From contig NW_021167079.1 in the NCBI RefSeq assembly GCF_003711515.1, positions 6,814,385-6,878,384 on the forward strand: DNA of 64,000 nucleotides, read 5' to 3'. Made by a program: the position numbers and the translations under genes. Below the pieces are notes generated by a model. It was given only the letters and a program-made list of their open reading frames with translations. It was not told the DNA's origin and ran no database searches. Shown here piece after piece: positions 45,863 through 56,246 of the stretch. Positions within the stretch are counted from its first letter, which is position 1. Each line of letters begins with the position of its first letter. The stretch comes from Sodiomyces alkalinus F11. Taxonomy: Eukaryota; Ascomycota; Sordariomycetes; Glomerellales; Plectosphaerellaceae.

Positions 45863-48012
45863 TCAGGTGAAACCCGGGAAAACTTTGGTGAAGGCCCGTT
45901 TCCCTAAAGTTCTCGGTTAGCATGTGAGGACGATCCGACACATGGCGCAGTTTTGAGGGGCCAAGGGGGGGTTTTCTTACATAGCGGACTCCTGCCATCG
46001 GGATCATCCAGAGGCGTACCGGCAAGCGTTCGCATCCTCTGGCGTGCCAGAACAGACGGACTCTTCCGGCCTCCGGGGTGACGGGGGGCTGATAGTGGCG
46101 GGTCGGCAGTATGGGGAGCTTGCAGATGGGGGTTCCGATGTTGATCCATTCGTCGTTTCGATTTCTTCGAATGGTGGATGGTCGCTGGGGGTCGAGGGGT
46201 CTGAACTTGTCGCTGCTGCTGTTGTCGCTCCGGTCCACCATCTCCTCCCTCGGTCTGTGGTGCGTCTTCCTGCGCGTCTTCCTGGTGCGGCTCCAGTGTC
46301 CGTTGCACCGGTGGCGTCTGAGAGGGTTCTCTTCGCGTCTGCGTCTGGGAGTCTGCTCCCGCGGTTGGAGCCGGAGAATCCTTGACCGGTGTCACCGGTG
46401 TCATTTTCACGCCAGATCTCGGAGGCGGCGACGGTTCCTTGTGGAAAATCCACTCTGTCCATTTCCGCTTCTTGGCCTCCCCTTCTTCGACATCCGAATC
46501 GTCCAGCACCACTCTTTCCCGAAGCTTCCGGATGGCCCGCTCACGGCGTACCATCCCGTTGGTGATTTTGGGGCAGTAGCCGCGAGGGAGCATGTTCTTC
46601 TTGCAGATGGGACACAGAGAGCTGTTCAAGCCCAGGAACTCGTCGATGCATTCGGGGTGGAAGATGTGACCGCAGACCAGCTCCCGTATAATGGTCTCGC
46701 GGTCTTCGTATTGCTCCAAGCAGATGTGGCAGTGCGGCTGGTAGTTTGTGGCTACAGTGTTGGCGGAACTGGTTATGCTCGATCGACGAGTCCTCGAAGT
46801 CGACCTGAAGTCGGACATGGACATGGCGCGATGGTCGGTCCGGACGCTGCGGGATGAACGTAAGGACCGGGTAGCTGCGATGGACGGGGACCTGATCAAG
46901 TCCGGCTGGAAGCTGTAGGTGAAGAGCGGGAAGGTCTGGATGTGGCTTGGGGGTACTGTCATTCGTTTTATGCCCATGGCCTCGAGGTCGACCTCGCCGC
47001 TGATAACCCTCCGTCGGAGAGAGGCACGGCGGTGTCGCTGGATGAGGTGCATTGTGATGGACACACAGGCGACGACGAAAAGGAGCGCGCCAATGACGAT
47101 TAGGATCCATGTCCACATGGCAGGTAAGTTCTGCGCATCGTGGATGGATAGTTCCGTCCAGACACGGATGAAATCGCGGTCGTTCGGTTCGTATCGCTCG
47201 GCGATCTCGGGGGCAAAGGGGATCGTATTGGGGGCGCCAGAGTACAAGGACAGCTGGACCATCATCTTGGCGCCCTCATTTCCGGAGACGGCGAAGACGG
47301 GGAAGTGGTTCTGGGTGTGCCATGCTCCATCATCGTCGAGATCCCATATGGGCGAGTTGACGCCTTGAGGCTCCCTGGTAGAGTTGTTCGGGCGATAGAA
47401 GATGAAGCCCCGGATGGGGTCGAGGCGAGCAGCAGCCAGGTAGGCCTGGGTACAGGTTGCGTTGAACCATGGCGCTAGAGCGATGAGGTTATAGTTCGAG
47501 GGGGGAAGTTCTGCTTGGGTGGTCGTGTTTCGCGGGATGAACTCGTACTGCTGCTCGTAGCACGGGTTGGTCGGGGCAATGTCAGGAACATAGAGAAAGC
47601 CTTGGATGATGCCGTTGCGGGTCTGAATGTTAGTTGTGGTCAAGGTTGTTAGGTTTGTTGTTAGAGTATCCTGGTATGCGAGAGAGCTCTATATGGGGGC
47701 AAGGAGTCAGATAAACAGTCAAGTAAAAAATAAAAATGAAAATGAAAACCCCCCATGAAGAGGGACAAAGAAAGTAAAGACAAGGGAACGTACAGAAATC
47801 GCAGTGATGTTCCTGATCAAGGTGGACGGGATGGTATTGGCGCCGGTCCATACTGGGTTGCTGAAGAATAGCCTGCAAAACTGGTCAGATGACGTCTGCT
47901 CTAGTGTAACTGTGTAGCGGTCGAGGCTCATGAGGCCATGGGCAGCGCAGGAAGCAAAGCAGAAAGCGAGAGACTGCGATAGGGGCGCGATGGGAGATTC
48001 GGGGACATACAC
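45863..48012 (-). CDS. PA-TM-RING-type membrane E3 ubiquitin ligase
   Basis: Minus-strand exons 48012-47794 (5' end uncertain), 47688-45981 and probably 45903-45863, giving about 655 residues. The N-terminal lumenal part reads TVTLEQTSSDQFCRLFFSNP, ISSSLAYQDTLTTNLTTL and NYNLIALAPWFNATCTQAYL, resembling a protease-associated domain with N-glycosylation sites. One membrane helix follows (TWILIVIGALLFVVACVSIT), then a basic juxtamembrane segment. A RING-H2 domain is complete: CHICLEQYEDRE, CGHIFHPECIDEFL and CPICKKNM. The tail is charged and Pro/Gln-rich. The last intron (45980-45904) has a GTAAGA donor, a TGCTAACC branch site and a TTTAG acceptor, and changes the end to RSPLWKRAFTKVFPGFT. Such ligases sit in endosomal, vacuolar or Golgi membranes and ubiquitinate membrane cargo. 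No clear signal peptide was found, so upstream exons (up to about 48260) are likely. Confidence 0.8.
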
Positions 48013-50416
48013 GCTGTTTCGAATCTGTTCGAGCGCTGTAAGAGGTCAGCTACCGATGCCAAAGCCGGGAATGATACGAGAAAGTTCTTTGGGCCACATA
48101 GAAAAAAGTTTCCGCACGAGACGGCGGCGAGTGATCAGGACGGGGAGAGCTGATGGTTGGGGGTGGAAGGGGGAGAGGGCGAGAGGGCAGACAAAAAGAG
48201 ACAACATTCGAATGGGGGAAGGGGGAGGGAGAAGGGAGAAGAGGGCAGAGCTCATACACATTCTTCCCTCAGAGATGCACGCATTGGGCCGAAGTCATCG
48301 AATCCTCCTACGACAGGTAGGCAGGATGGTGAGGATCGAGAGGCGGACCGGATCGCAAGTGTGGCAGATGGGAAGAGAGAAAGTCGGGTTGACAAGGGAG
48401 TCCTGAACAAGTGGGGAGAGCAAAGGGTTTCGTTTTGTTGGTCGATCGCTTTCTACGTGTTGAGCCGTGGAATTCAAAAGAGATCGAGGCGAAGCCGAAC
48501 GACGTCGAACGAAGTCTATCGAGGGCGGTTGAATGTCGTGCGAGAATGAAATGGGCAAGGTAACGAAGCACTTTGTAGGCCGATTCGGTCGACGGTTGGC
48601 TTCGGAGGGGTTATGTTGTTCTTGTTCTAGGAGAAAGAGTGTATGGTATGGACCCGAGGGTTCGCTTAGAAAGTACGTTGCGTTGTATGCGAAGCGCGAA
48701 GCTAGTACGGAGTACGGATAGCGGAAGAAATCTAGCCCCCCCAGCTCCGGCGGTACGGTAAATGAGTAAAACGATATGGTGACGATTACTGGGGAGGGGG
48801 CTCAGCAAGAAAGAGGAAAAGTGAGGAGGGGAAAGAAATGGGGGGAAAGAAAGGGAAAAGGAAAAAGGAAATGGTCGACGGACGGTGGTGCTTCGGCTTA
48901 CGAGGTCGTTATCGAGGGAGCATACCTACTTAATTGATCGAAATGGAAAAGCCCATTAAGGTGCCAGAGAACAGAAAAGAAAGAGAAGCTTGTCGGATCC
49001 AGCCAGCAAGGCTAAACAGGGGTTGCGGTGGGTGGTGGAGAGAGAAAAGGGGTGGGGGGCCGATGGATGGGAGAAACAGGAACAGGAACTTAAAGTCCGA
49101 AGGTCGGGCCTACCTTATTAACAGAGACCTCGTGGTGGGTACACACATGAGGACTTGTCCTCTACCTTATCCAGCTCAGGGACAATGCATGCAGGGATGG
49201 TACTGCAAGGTATCGCAAGATAGGTAGGCGGGAAGGGTGGTAACGGAGAAATGACCGTTACTCCTACAGAAATTACATTACCTAGGGCGTTAGCGCGAGG
49301 TACTGTGACCTTGTAAGAGGAGCGAAGCATTTCTACACGATCACATTATGCAAAGCACTTCGGTTCTTTTGACGATTTACTGTACCTACGAAGTACCACG
49401 ACAAGGACGCGACTCCGTTAAAGTACCTAATGTACATAGGTACCTTATGTAGCTCTCAGGTGGGAGTCCACCACAAGGTAATTTCATCTCTCACCACCAA
49501 CATGAAGTACGGGACGGGGCGCCAGTACCCAAAACGAGGCAAGCAGAAAGAGGGACGTTCTTCAACTCGGCCTTCTTACTTTATGTTCTTACTGGTACGC
49601 GCAATTCAGCTCCTAAGGGGGCGCGAAAGAAACGTTGCAGATTAATGATCGACAGGCCATCGTCCCGTAACAAAGGATCGCGTGCCCAGAAGCGCTTCCA
49701 CTACAGTGTATCAGTGTATGATAACTGTCAGGAGGGACGATTGGGGCGGTAAGTGGTGTTTGGGATTCTGGGAGACAGGCCGATAATTACCTTCCACGGT
49801 GTCGTTGGGTACTCGATGAAATTTGCCTCTCTTTTCTTCTTTATTTTTCCTTTTTTTTCCTTTTTTCCATTTTTTTTTTTTCCAGCACCAGCACCATATG
49901 TAGTTACCTAAGGTACCCTAAGTGATGAATTATCAACCGGTATGGCTGCCGAGCCGGAAGGGTCACGTCATTCCTGTAGGTTCAAAACAAGCATATGCTT
50001 CTTCCGAAAAAAAGGTTAAAGTTCCCGACTAGTCTCCCCGTCTATGCCCTGTCCAAACCGCGAACCCGACCGCTGCCAAGCTTTATCACCATCTTAAAAA
50101 TCAACATCACATTGAACTCCTACCCGCTCCTGGACCACGGAAGAAGATCATTAGGGTAAGGTCATGGGCCTTGCTACGACTTTTGTCTCGTCTTCATCGC
50201 AAAATCCACTGCCCGAAACCTGCTCCAACTAGAGGGCCCCGAGATACTGTCGCGCCGACCTTCCATCCGACACCCACGGGGCGACTGGGCTTCAGTTTGA
50301 ACCTTACACTTCACCTCGTCACGTCCATGGCTCCTCAATTCAACTCATCATGCCCCTTCACAATAAAAGGCCCACGAGCTGCCGACTTGCCACCATCCAT
50401 CCCCTTCCCCCCCCCT
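48013..50416. other. Intergenic region
   Basis: The left few hundred bases probably contain the true first exon of the RING ligase gene; a candidate short exon with ATG at 48099 would splice at 48078/48035. From about 48600 to 50400 no coding potential is recognisable. GGTACC-type palindromic words occur near 49400-49446 and 49903-49920, and T-rich runs near 49850-49882. Confidence 0.5.
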
Positions 50417-51703
50417 TTAACGCCTCTTTCTAAACATAGCATCGTCCTGCCTCCTGCATCCACTGCGGGACGTGATCTCGGAAGGGCATGAGACCTGAGT
50501 GAACTCGACCGCCGGGTTATCCGCACCACCGAACCAGTCGAAACGCCAGAAGCAGCCGTCCTGAAGAGCGCCAGGGAGCTGCTCGCACTCCTGGCGGCTC
50601 GAGACGCCGCCGTACCTCTCGCCCCAGCCGTCGGGGGGTGCGTTCCACTGGTCCGTGCAGGCGTTGAAGATGCCGACGCCACCTCCGGGGATCTGCAGAT
50701 CAAAGAGACGGGTTAGTTCCGGGCGTTCAACGATTCCAACGCATTTTTGGCTTTGAGTGTGAAGTGTTGAACAATAATGGTGGGGGGGAGGGAATGGTGA
50801 GAATGGTGAAGGTGAAGACCCTCCGAAATCACCGGCCCCGCATTTTGTTCCGATACCGGTCTTCGTGGGGGGGGTGTGGGGGAGAAGGTCCGGTCGGGTT
50901 CGCCCCGAAAACAAGGAAGGAGGAGTACAAAGTACGAGCGAATACCTCTCCAATAAAAACATGCTCTATCCGTGCAATACCTTAACCCCCAGCCAACATT
51001 CTAGGAAAACCATCCATCGCATTGGAGAAAGATCGACGTCACAAGATGGAGACGCGTGTTATGGAAGACTTCCCTCCGCGACACGAGCTGGGCAGTGATA
51101 GGCGCCTCGCCGAAAGTCACGGTATTGAGGAAAAGGGGGCCAGGTGGGAAGTCAGGTAGAAGAAAACAGGGGAAATGACCAGCAAGAAAAAAAAAGAAGC
51201 AAAAAAGAAGAAAAAGGAAGAAGAAGAAGAAAAAAACATACCGCAATGTCAAAGTGGTTATCGCCCAGATCCGCACCAGTGTTGGTCGCCTGCACCACCA
51301 TCTTCTTGCCAGCCACAGGCCCGGAGGTGAACGTGAGCTCGTAGCAAGCGCAGCACCACCCCGCCTCGTCGCCTCCCGCGATACGCACCGCCGCCCACCC
51401 GTACGCGAGGTCCTCGCTGACCGCCCACGGCCCGTGGGAGCTGCACATGTACGACGACCCGCCCTCCTCGCACCCGGACGTCGTCGACCCGCCGTCCTGG
51501 AGCGGGTTGTCGTTGATGTCGCACGTCCCCACGGGGCTGTCCGCCCCCGGCGCGTTGTCCGGCCATGCGCACGACGGCTTGCAGCAGTCCCAGTACCGCG
51601 TCGTGCCGCCCGTCCCCGAGGCTTGCGCCGACGCCAGTGAGGCGAGGTAGGGTGTCACCAGGGGGAGGAGGGCCGCGAGGGGGATGGAGGACCTCATCGT
51701 CAC
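50417..51703 (-). CDS. GH45 endoglucanase (secreted cellulase)
   Basis: Two minus-strand exons, 51703-51242 and 50692-50417, give 245 residues. A signal peptide ([20 protein letters not shown], cleavage near ASAQ) is followed directly by the GH45 catalytic domain. [16 protein letters not shown] contains the catalytic base Asp; [20 protein letters not shown] follows; and [20 protein letters not shown] contains the catalytic acid Asp and spans the exon junction. The many Cys pairs of the family are present, and the protein ends [19 protein letters not shown] plus a short basic tail. The family cleaves internal beta-1,4-glucan bonds in cellulose with inversion. There is no carbohydrate-binding module or linker, so this is a single-domain form. 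The 549-base intron (51241-50693) is long for a fungus and pyrimidine-rich on the coding strand at its start. Confidence 0.94.
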
Positions 51704-53093
51704 AGAGTCGAGGGTTCCGAGTGTTAAGTGAGTGAGTCAGTTGTGTCAAATTCTGCTCTGAATCTGCCGCATAGGGGTGGATGTCAGTTCGTTAGCTATG
51801 TATATATATCATTCAAAAGGGGGGTGGGCGGGGGTCACATACGAAGTTCTGTTAGAGAAGAGAAGAGCTAGGACAGAGAGTCGGCGGCAGTCTAGCATGC
51901 TTCTCTCAAGACACCAGCTCCCATCTCTCTTATATAGACTCACTTTCTACGCCTCGACGATCATCTTCCCCATACCTACCTCGCGGACCCCTGTCTAACA
52001 ACTCCAGCAGAAGCTGCCCTTGAAGAGGGGATTTGATTCGGACCGACGGCCTAGTAGGGAGGAGTCATGTCCCGGGATCCCGTGCCCATCCCTTCTCTCT
52101 GATATCGACGACGTCTTCACTGCAGATCACATAGGACCCTCCTTTTCCGGGAGATGGCAGAAACGGGAAAGCAGATCACGGAAGCTGTTCCGATACCCAC
52201 ATTTGGGTATCAAACTCGCTGATCACATCGTATGTCCTCCGTGAAGCACTCCGCGTATACACGTACATACACTACCAGATATTGATTTCGTACAAGTAAT
52301 TATAACTACAAACACGAACATGGCTCTATGTTACTTACTTCCATGTCGTTGTATACTCATGGGCATTCAGATAGCGAGGCGAAAAACACTACCCAGTAAT
52401 GGTTCTGGATGGGCATGGCCGTAATTGGGGATATCCCCGATCAGAAGCAAGGGACGCCGCATAGCATTATTATAACAAGGGTATGGATCGAAGAGCTTTT
52501 GGCTATCCACTCTAGATTGCCTTACTGTCGTCATTGTGCTGCTGCATCTTCCTGATTACGGGGACTTGAGCCATTGCGCCAAGTTTCTTTAACCACCAGA
52601 TACAGGATATTAGTAGTGTGCTTGCGTAGTTGCTCTCGGCATATTGTAGAGTAGATCCAAGGAACACCCATGGATGACCATCCCGTTTCATAGACTTTTA
52701 ACTCGGATACTAATAACTATGAAGTGTACTAGTACTAGGTGAGGCTTGTCGTATGAATCTCGGCCGTATGCTCTTTATGCAGAGTGCGGAATGGGCCCTT
52801 TTTCCCAGCGGGCCAAGTTCGCCGAGGACAGGATGAGTGAGTCGGACGGTGTCATCTCATCGTCTCATGGACGACTACGCACATTGTCTTTCTAACTCGA
52901 CCAGAAATCGGTATTCTCCTCGGATCTTTGTCCTCGATATCTTAGAGTAGATTGTCCCCTGCCACTATTTCGTAATTCTGCGTCTCTTATTATCTCGTCA
53001 ATTCTTCATAGACTTCATAGATCCTCCAAATTCAACAGCATCCTTCGATTCCTGTTCTTAAACCTTTGGGAAGAAAAGGCCCTCGATGCCTTC
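51704..53093. other. Intergenic region
   Basis: This lies between the start of the GH45 gene and the stop of the HET-C gene (same strand). It should hold the GH45 promoter and the HET-C 3' UTR. No gene, repeat family or RNA was recognised. Confidence 0.6.
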
Positions 53094-56000
53094 CTAGTAA
53101 CGCCCCGAGCCACCTTGGCCTCCTCCATACCGGCCTCGGCCATCGTCACGTCGCCCTCCATATCCGCTAGGGCTCTGGTTATCCCGACGGCTCCCGTATC
53201 TGCTAGAGCTTTGATCATCACGACGACCGCCACCATAGCCGCCGCTGCCACGGCCAGACTCTTCGCGACGGCCACCGTAACCACCACCACTGCCACCACC
53301 ACCACCACCACCGTAGCTGGACTCTTCCCGCCGCCCACCATATCCACTGCCACCNNNNNNNNNNNNNNNNNNNNNNNNNNNNNNNNNNNNNNNNNNNNNN
53401 NNNNNNNNNNNNNNNNNNNNNNNNNNNNNNNNNNNNNNNNNNNNNNNNNNNNNNNNNNNNNNNNNNNNNNNNNNNNNNNNNNNNNNNNNNNNNNNNNNNG
53501 CTGTATCCACTGCTGCCCCCAAAGCTGGATTCTTCGCGACGGCCACCGTAACCGCCGCTCGAAGTATTTTGTCGTCCGCCGTAGCCGCTGCTGGACGTAT
53601 CCTGACGCCCGCCGTATCCACTGCTGCCTTGGCTCTCATCCTCGCGACGACCGCTGGTTCTGCCGTAGCTGCTGCTGTCATCGCGGCGGCCTCCTCCATA
53701 GCTGTATGTGCTTTCATCCGTCCTCCCATAGCTGCTGGATGACTGCTTCTGCGGTTCCTCCTCGCGGTCCTTATCGCCCCGGTTGAGGATGCCGCCGAGC
53801 AGAGACCCGATGAGGCCGCCTCCACCCGAGCTGCTCTCCTTCTTGTCATCCCTCCCAGACGTAGGAAGCTTCATGCCGGTCGTGCCCTCGAAGGCGCTGG
53901 AGATGGCACCAGCGGCGCCGGCGAAGATGGCGCCGGCGGCCTTGTTCGCGATCTTATCCTCCCAGGTCTCAGCGGTCTTGCCAAATTGCTTGTGCATCTG
54001 GAGAGAGCCGAGGCAACCGTGGCCATGTCCCGTATCATGCTCCCCTTCCTTATGGTTGTGATGATTGCGGACGCCGTCGCGACTCAGTTTTCGGCGGTAC
54101 TCCTCCTGTCGCTGGCGGCCCAAGCCGGACCACCACTCCTCGATGGTGCGGAATATTATCTCCCGGCCTTCCCGGATGCCGTCATTGCCCTGCCCTCGCT
54201 GAGCCGGGTGATGCAAGACACCGTAGATGATGCGCGTTATGGTGCGGTCAATGTCGGCACGCTCATCGTCCATGGCCTCCATGACCTGGGGGACTACCCA
54301 TCTGACCGTCTCAAACGCAGCACGACCAGCGGGCTCGTTAAGAAGCTAAGGGGAAAGTGAATTTAGCCAAGCGGTAGGACGAATGAAAGACGCAATCGCA
54401 GAAGAAAACTGGCATGTGTACAACCTACATTGGTAAAGTGATCCTTGGACAGCAGGGAATGCGTAGGGTCGGTTTCCCTGTCGTCGTGGAAGACATTGTG
54501 CTGTTCTCGTTGGCTGGACTCGACCAGGTGCTCAGACCCGGTTTTCATTTCGTTTTGAATTTGGTGGATGACGGGGAGAATAAAAGGCGCGATATTAGAG
54601 TAGACGAACATAGTGAGCTGCTCCTCTAGCTGCTCGAGCAGCTTGGGTAGCACGGGCAACTTGTCGAACGCGCCCGAGATGGACTGCATGACATCGTCGT
54701 GCCACTCAATAATGGGCATGATCTGCTTGAAGACACCCTGAATGTAGCGAGTGAATTCTTCTGGTTCCCTCGGCGAGACGCTCATGTTCTGCATCTGGGA
54801 AGAGGCCGCCTGTTGCTGGATCCCATCGATGCGATCACTTTGGTGCTTCCCGCCGAAGAACTCATCGGGGATCTTGTCCAGCAATGATCTCAGAGCGCTC
54901 GTATCATTCTTCTTGCCGTTCTGGAGGGTGCTCTCCAGTTCCTGAAGCTCGTTCTGCTTGAGCTTGTCCGTGACTATATGCTAGTCAGCGAGATAGATAC
55001 CGCGCCGCGCCGCGCCGCGCCGTTATGGACGACTTTTAACCTACCTTCACCAGTGACGGAGTGCAGAAAGTCCACGCCACCGAAAGTGCCCGTTACGAGC
55101 GGGTAGACATTTCCACGGGCGCCCTCTAGTCTAATGAGGGCGTCGCGGCCGACAACAGGGAAGATGTCACGTTCGCCCATCTCGATGAGGGCAAGCTCGG
55201 TGTAGTTGCTATGGGCAAAGAAATCTGCATTGCGAGTCAGATGGGAAAAGCCACGCAGCGCACAGAGCTGGATGGAAGGACACGAATGACTGGCTTGCCT
55301 TCCAAACAATGTAGAGCAGTCCCCAAAAGGTACAGCGATTCGCAGAGGTCTTCATCTCTCTTGCTTCGACCGAATTCCCGGCCTTTCTGAATGCAGCGGC
55401 TAAAGAGATCCCGCATTAGTCCTGCTGAGGTGGTGATGCCAGCCTGCTCGTTGGCGATGTAGTTCTTCATCCCAGTCCTGGGGTCGATTGCTAGCTCCCG
55501 ACGCTCATCGACAGGACCTCGGAGGCGGCGGTCGTATCGCCTGGCATCTTCGTTGTCTGCATAGTTCTTGGGGTTGTCGATGTGTTCCTCGGGGCGGTAG
55601 GTGCCTGGCAGGTGCAGGTTTGGATAATTAGCAGAAAGTCAGGCGGCCGAATTATGATTTCGGGGTTGTGAAAGTAGCCTCACCAAGTCTCTCCGCAGTT
55701 ACTTCAAACTCCTTGGAGCCATAGCCGAAGCTGAGGAAGCCCAACACGCTAACGAGGAGGCGGACAGCCTCTGCCGACACGTGTTTGGCCGTTGCAACGT
55801 CGATGGATTGCGAGTAGTCTCTGAGCCAGTTGCCTGTAGCCGTGTCAGCAGTAGTAGTCGTAGGAGGGCTCCGTTGAGAAGTGTTGAGAAGTATTGAGAA
55901 GACTGACCAAAGTAGACGCGCGAAAGCATGAGTTTGGAAAATTTCTTCCCCTTGAGGGTACGGGCCATGGCAATGGTAAGGAGCACATCTTCGATGTCTC

Positions 56001-56246
56001 CGTGGCGCCCTAGATGGAGGAAAATTGAAACTGTCAGCTTGGTCTTCCTTCGACTTCGGGAATGGCCATGGCCAACTTGACACAGCATACTATCCGCGGA
56101 GCAGGGGCATGAAGGAACGTACAGTTAACACCCTCAATCTTGGACAGACTGGAGATGTTACCGGCACCAAAAGCAGCGGCCGGCCGGGCTAGGCAGAGCA
56201 GGAGGACCAGCCCCGCCAGGAAGACGAAGGACCGTGACTCGAACAT
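53094..56246 (-). CDS. het-c: HET-C heterokaryon incompatibility protein
   Basis: Seven minus-strand exons: 56246-56123, 56009-55908, 55833-55684, 55604-55299, 55224-55045, 54973-54429 and 54345-53094. A signal peptide (FVFLAGLVLLLCLARPAAAF) leads into FGAGNISSLSKIEGVNWRHG and GDIEDVLLTIAMARTLKGKK, the start of the HET-C domain. The domain continues with GNWLRDYSQSIDVATAKHVS, TYRPEEHIDNPKNYADNEDA and DFFAHSNYTELALIEMGERD. The C-terminal quarter is a Gly/Tyr/Ser/Arg-rich repeat (units like GYGGRREESS, GYGGRQDTSS), interrupted by 145 N at 53355-53499. Because 145 is not a multiple of three, the frame shifts across the gap, so the gap length is nominal. In Neurospora, het-c is a polymorphic self/non-self gene whose mismatched alleles trigger hyphal compartment death together with the HET-domain gene pin-c. 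No HET-domain gene is visible nearby. Intron 4 is GC-AG. Confidence 0.93.
53355..53499. other. Assembly gap (145 N)
   Basis: A run of 145 N lies inside the glycine-rich repeat of the HET-C gene. The flanking repeats are nearly identical, which suggests a collapsed or unresolved tandem repeat. The two coding sides are in different frames as spaced, so the true length should differ from 145 by one or two bases modulo three. Confidence 0.97.

Noticed and set aside
53015..53353. Gly/Val/Ala-rich minus-strand frames at the HET-C tail
   Set aside because: They are alternate-frame readings of the glycine repeat; only the frame giving the GYGG/RREE units and ending GSGRY fits.
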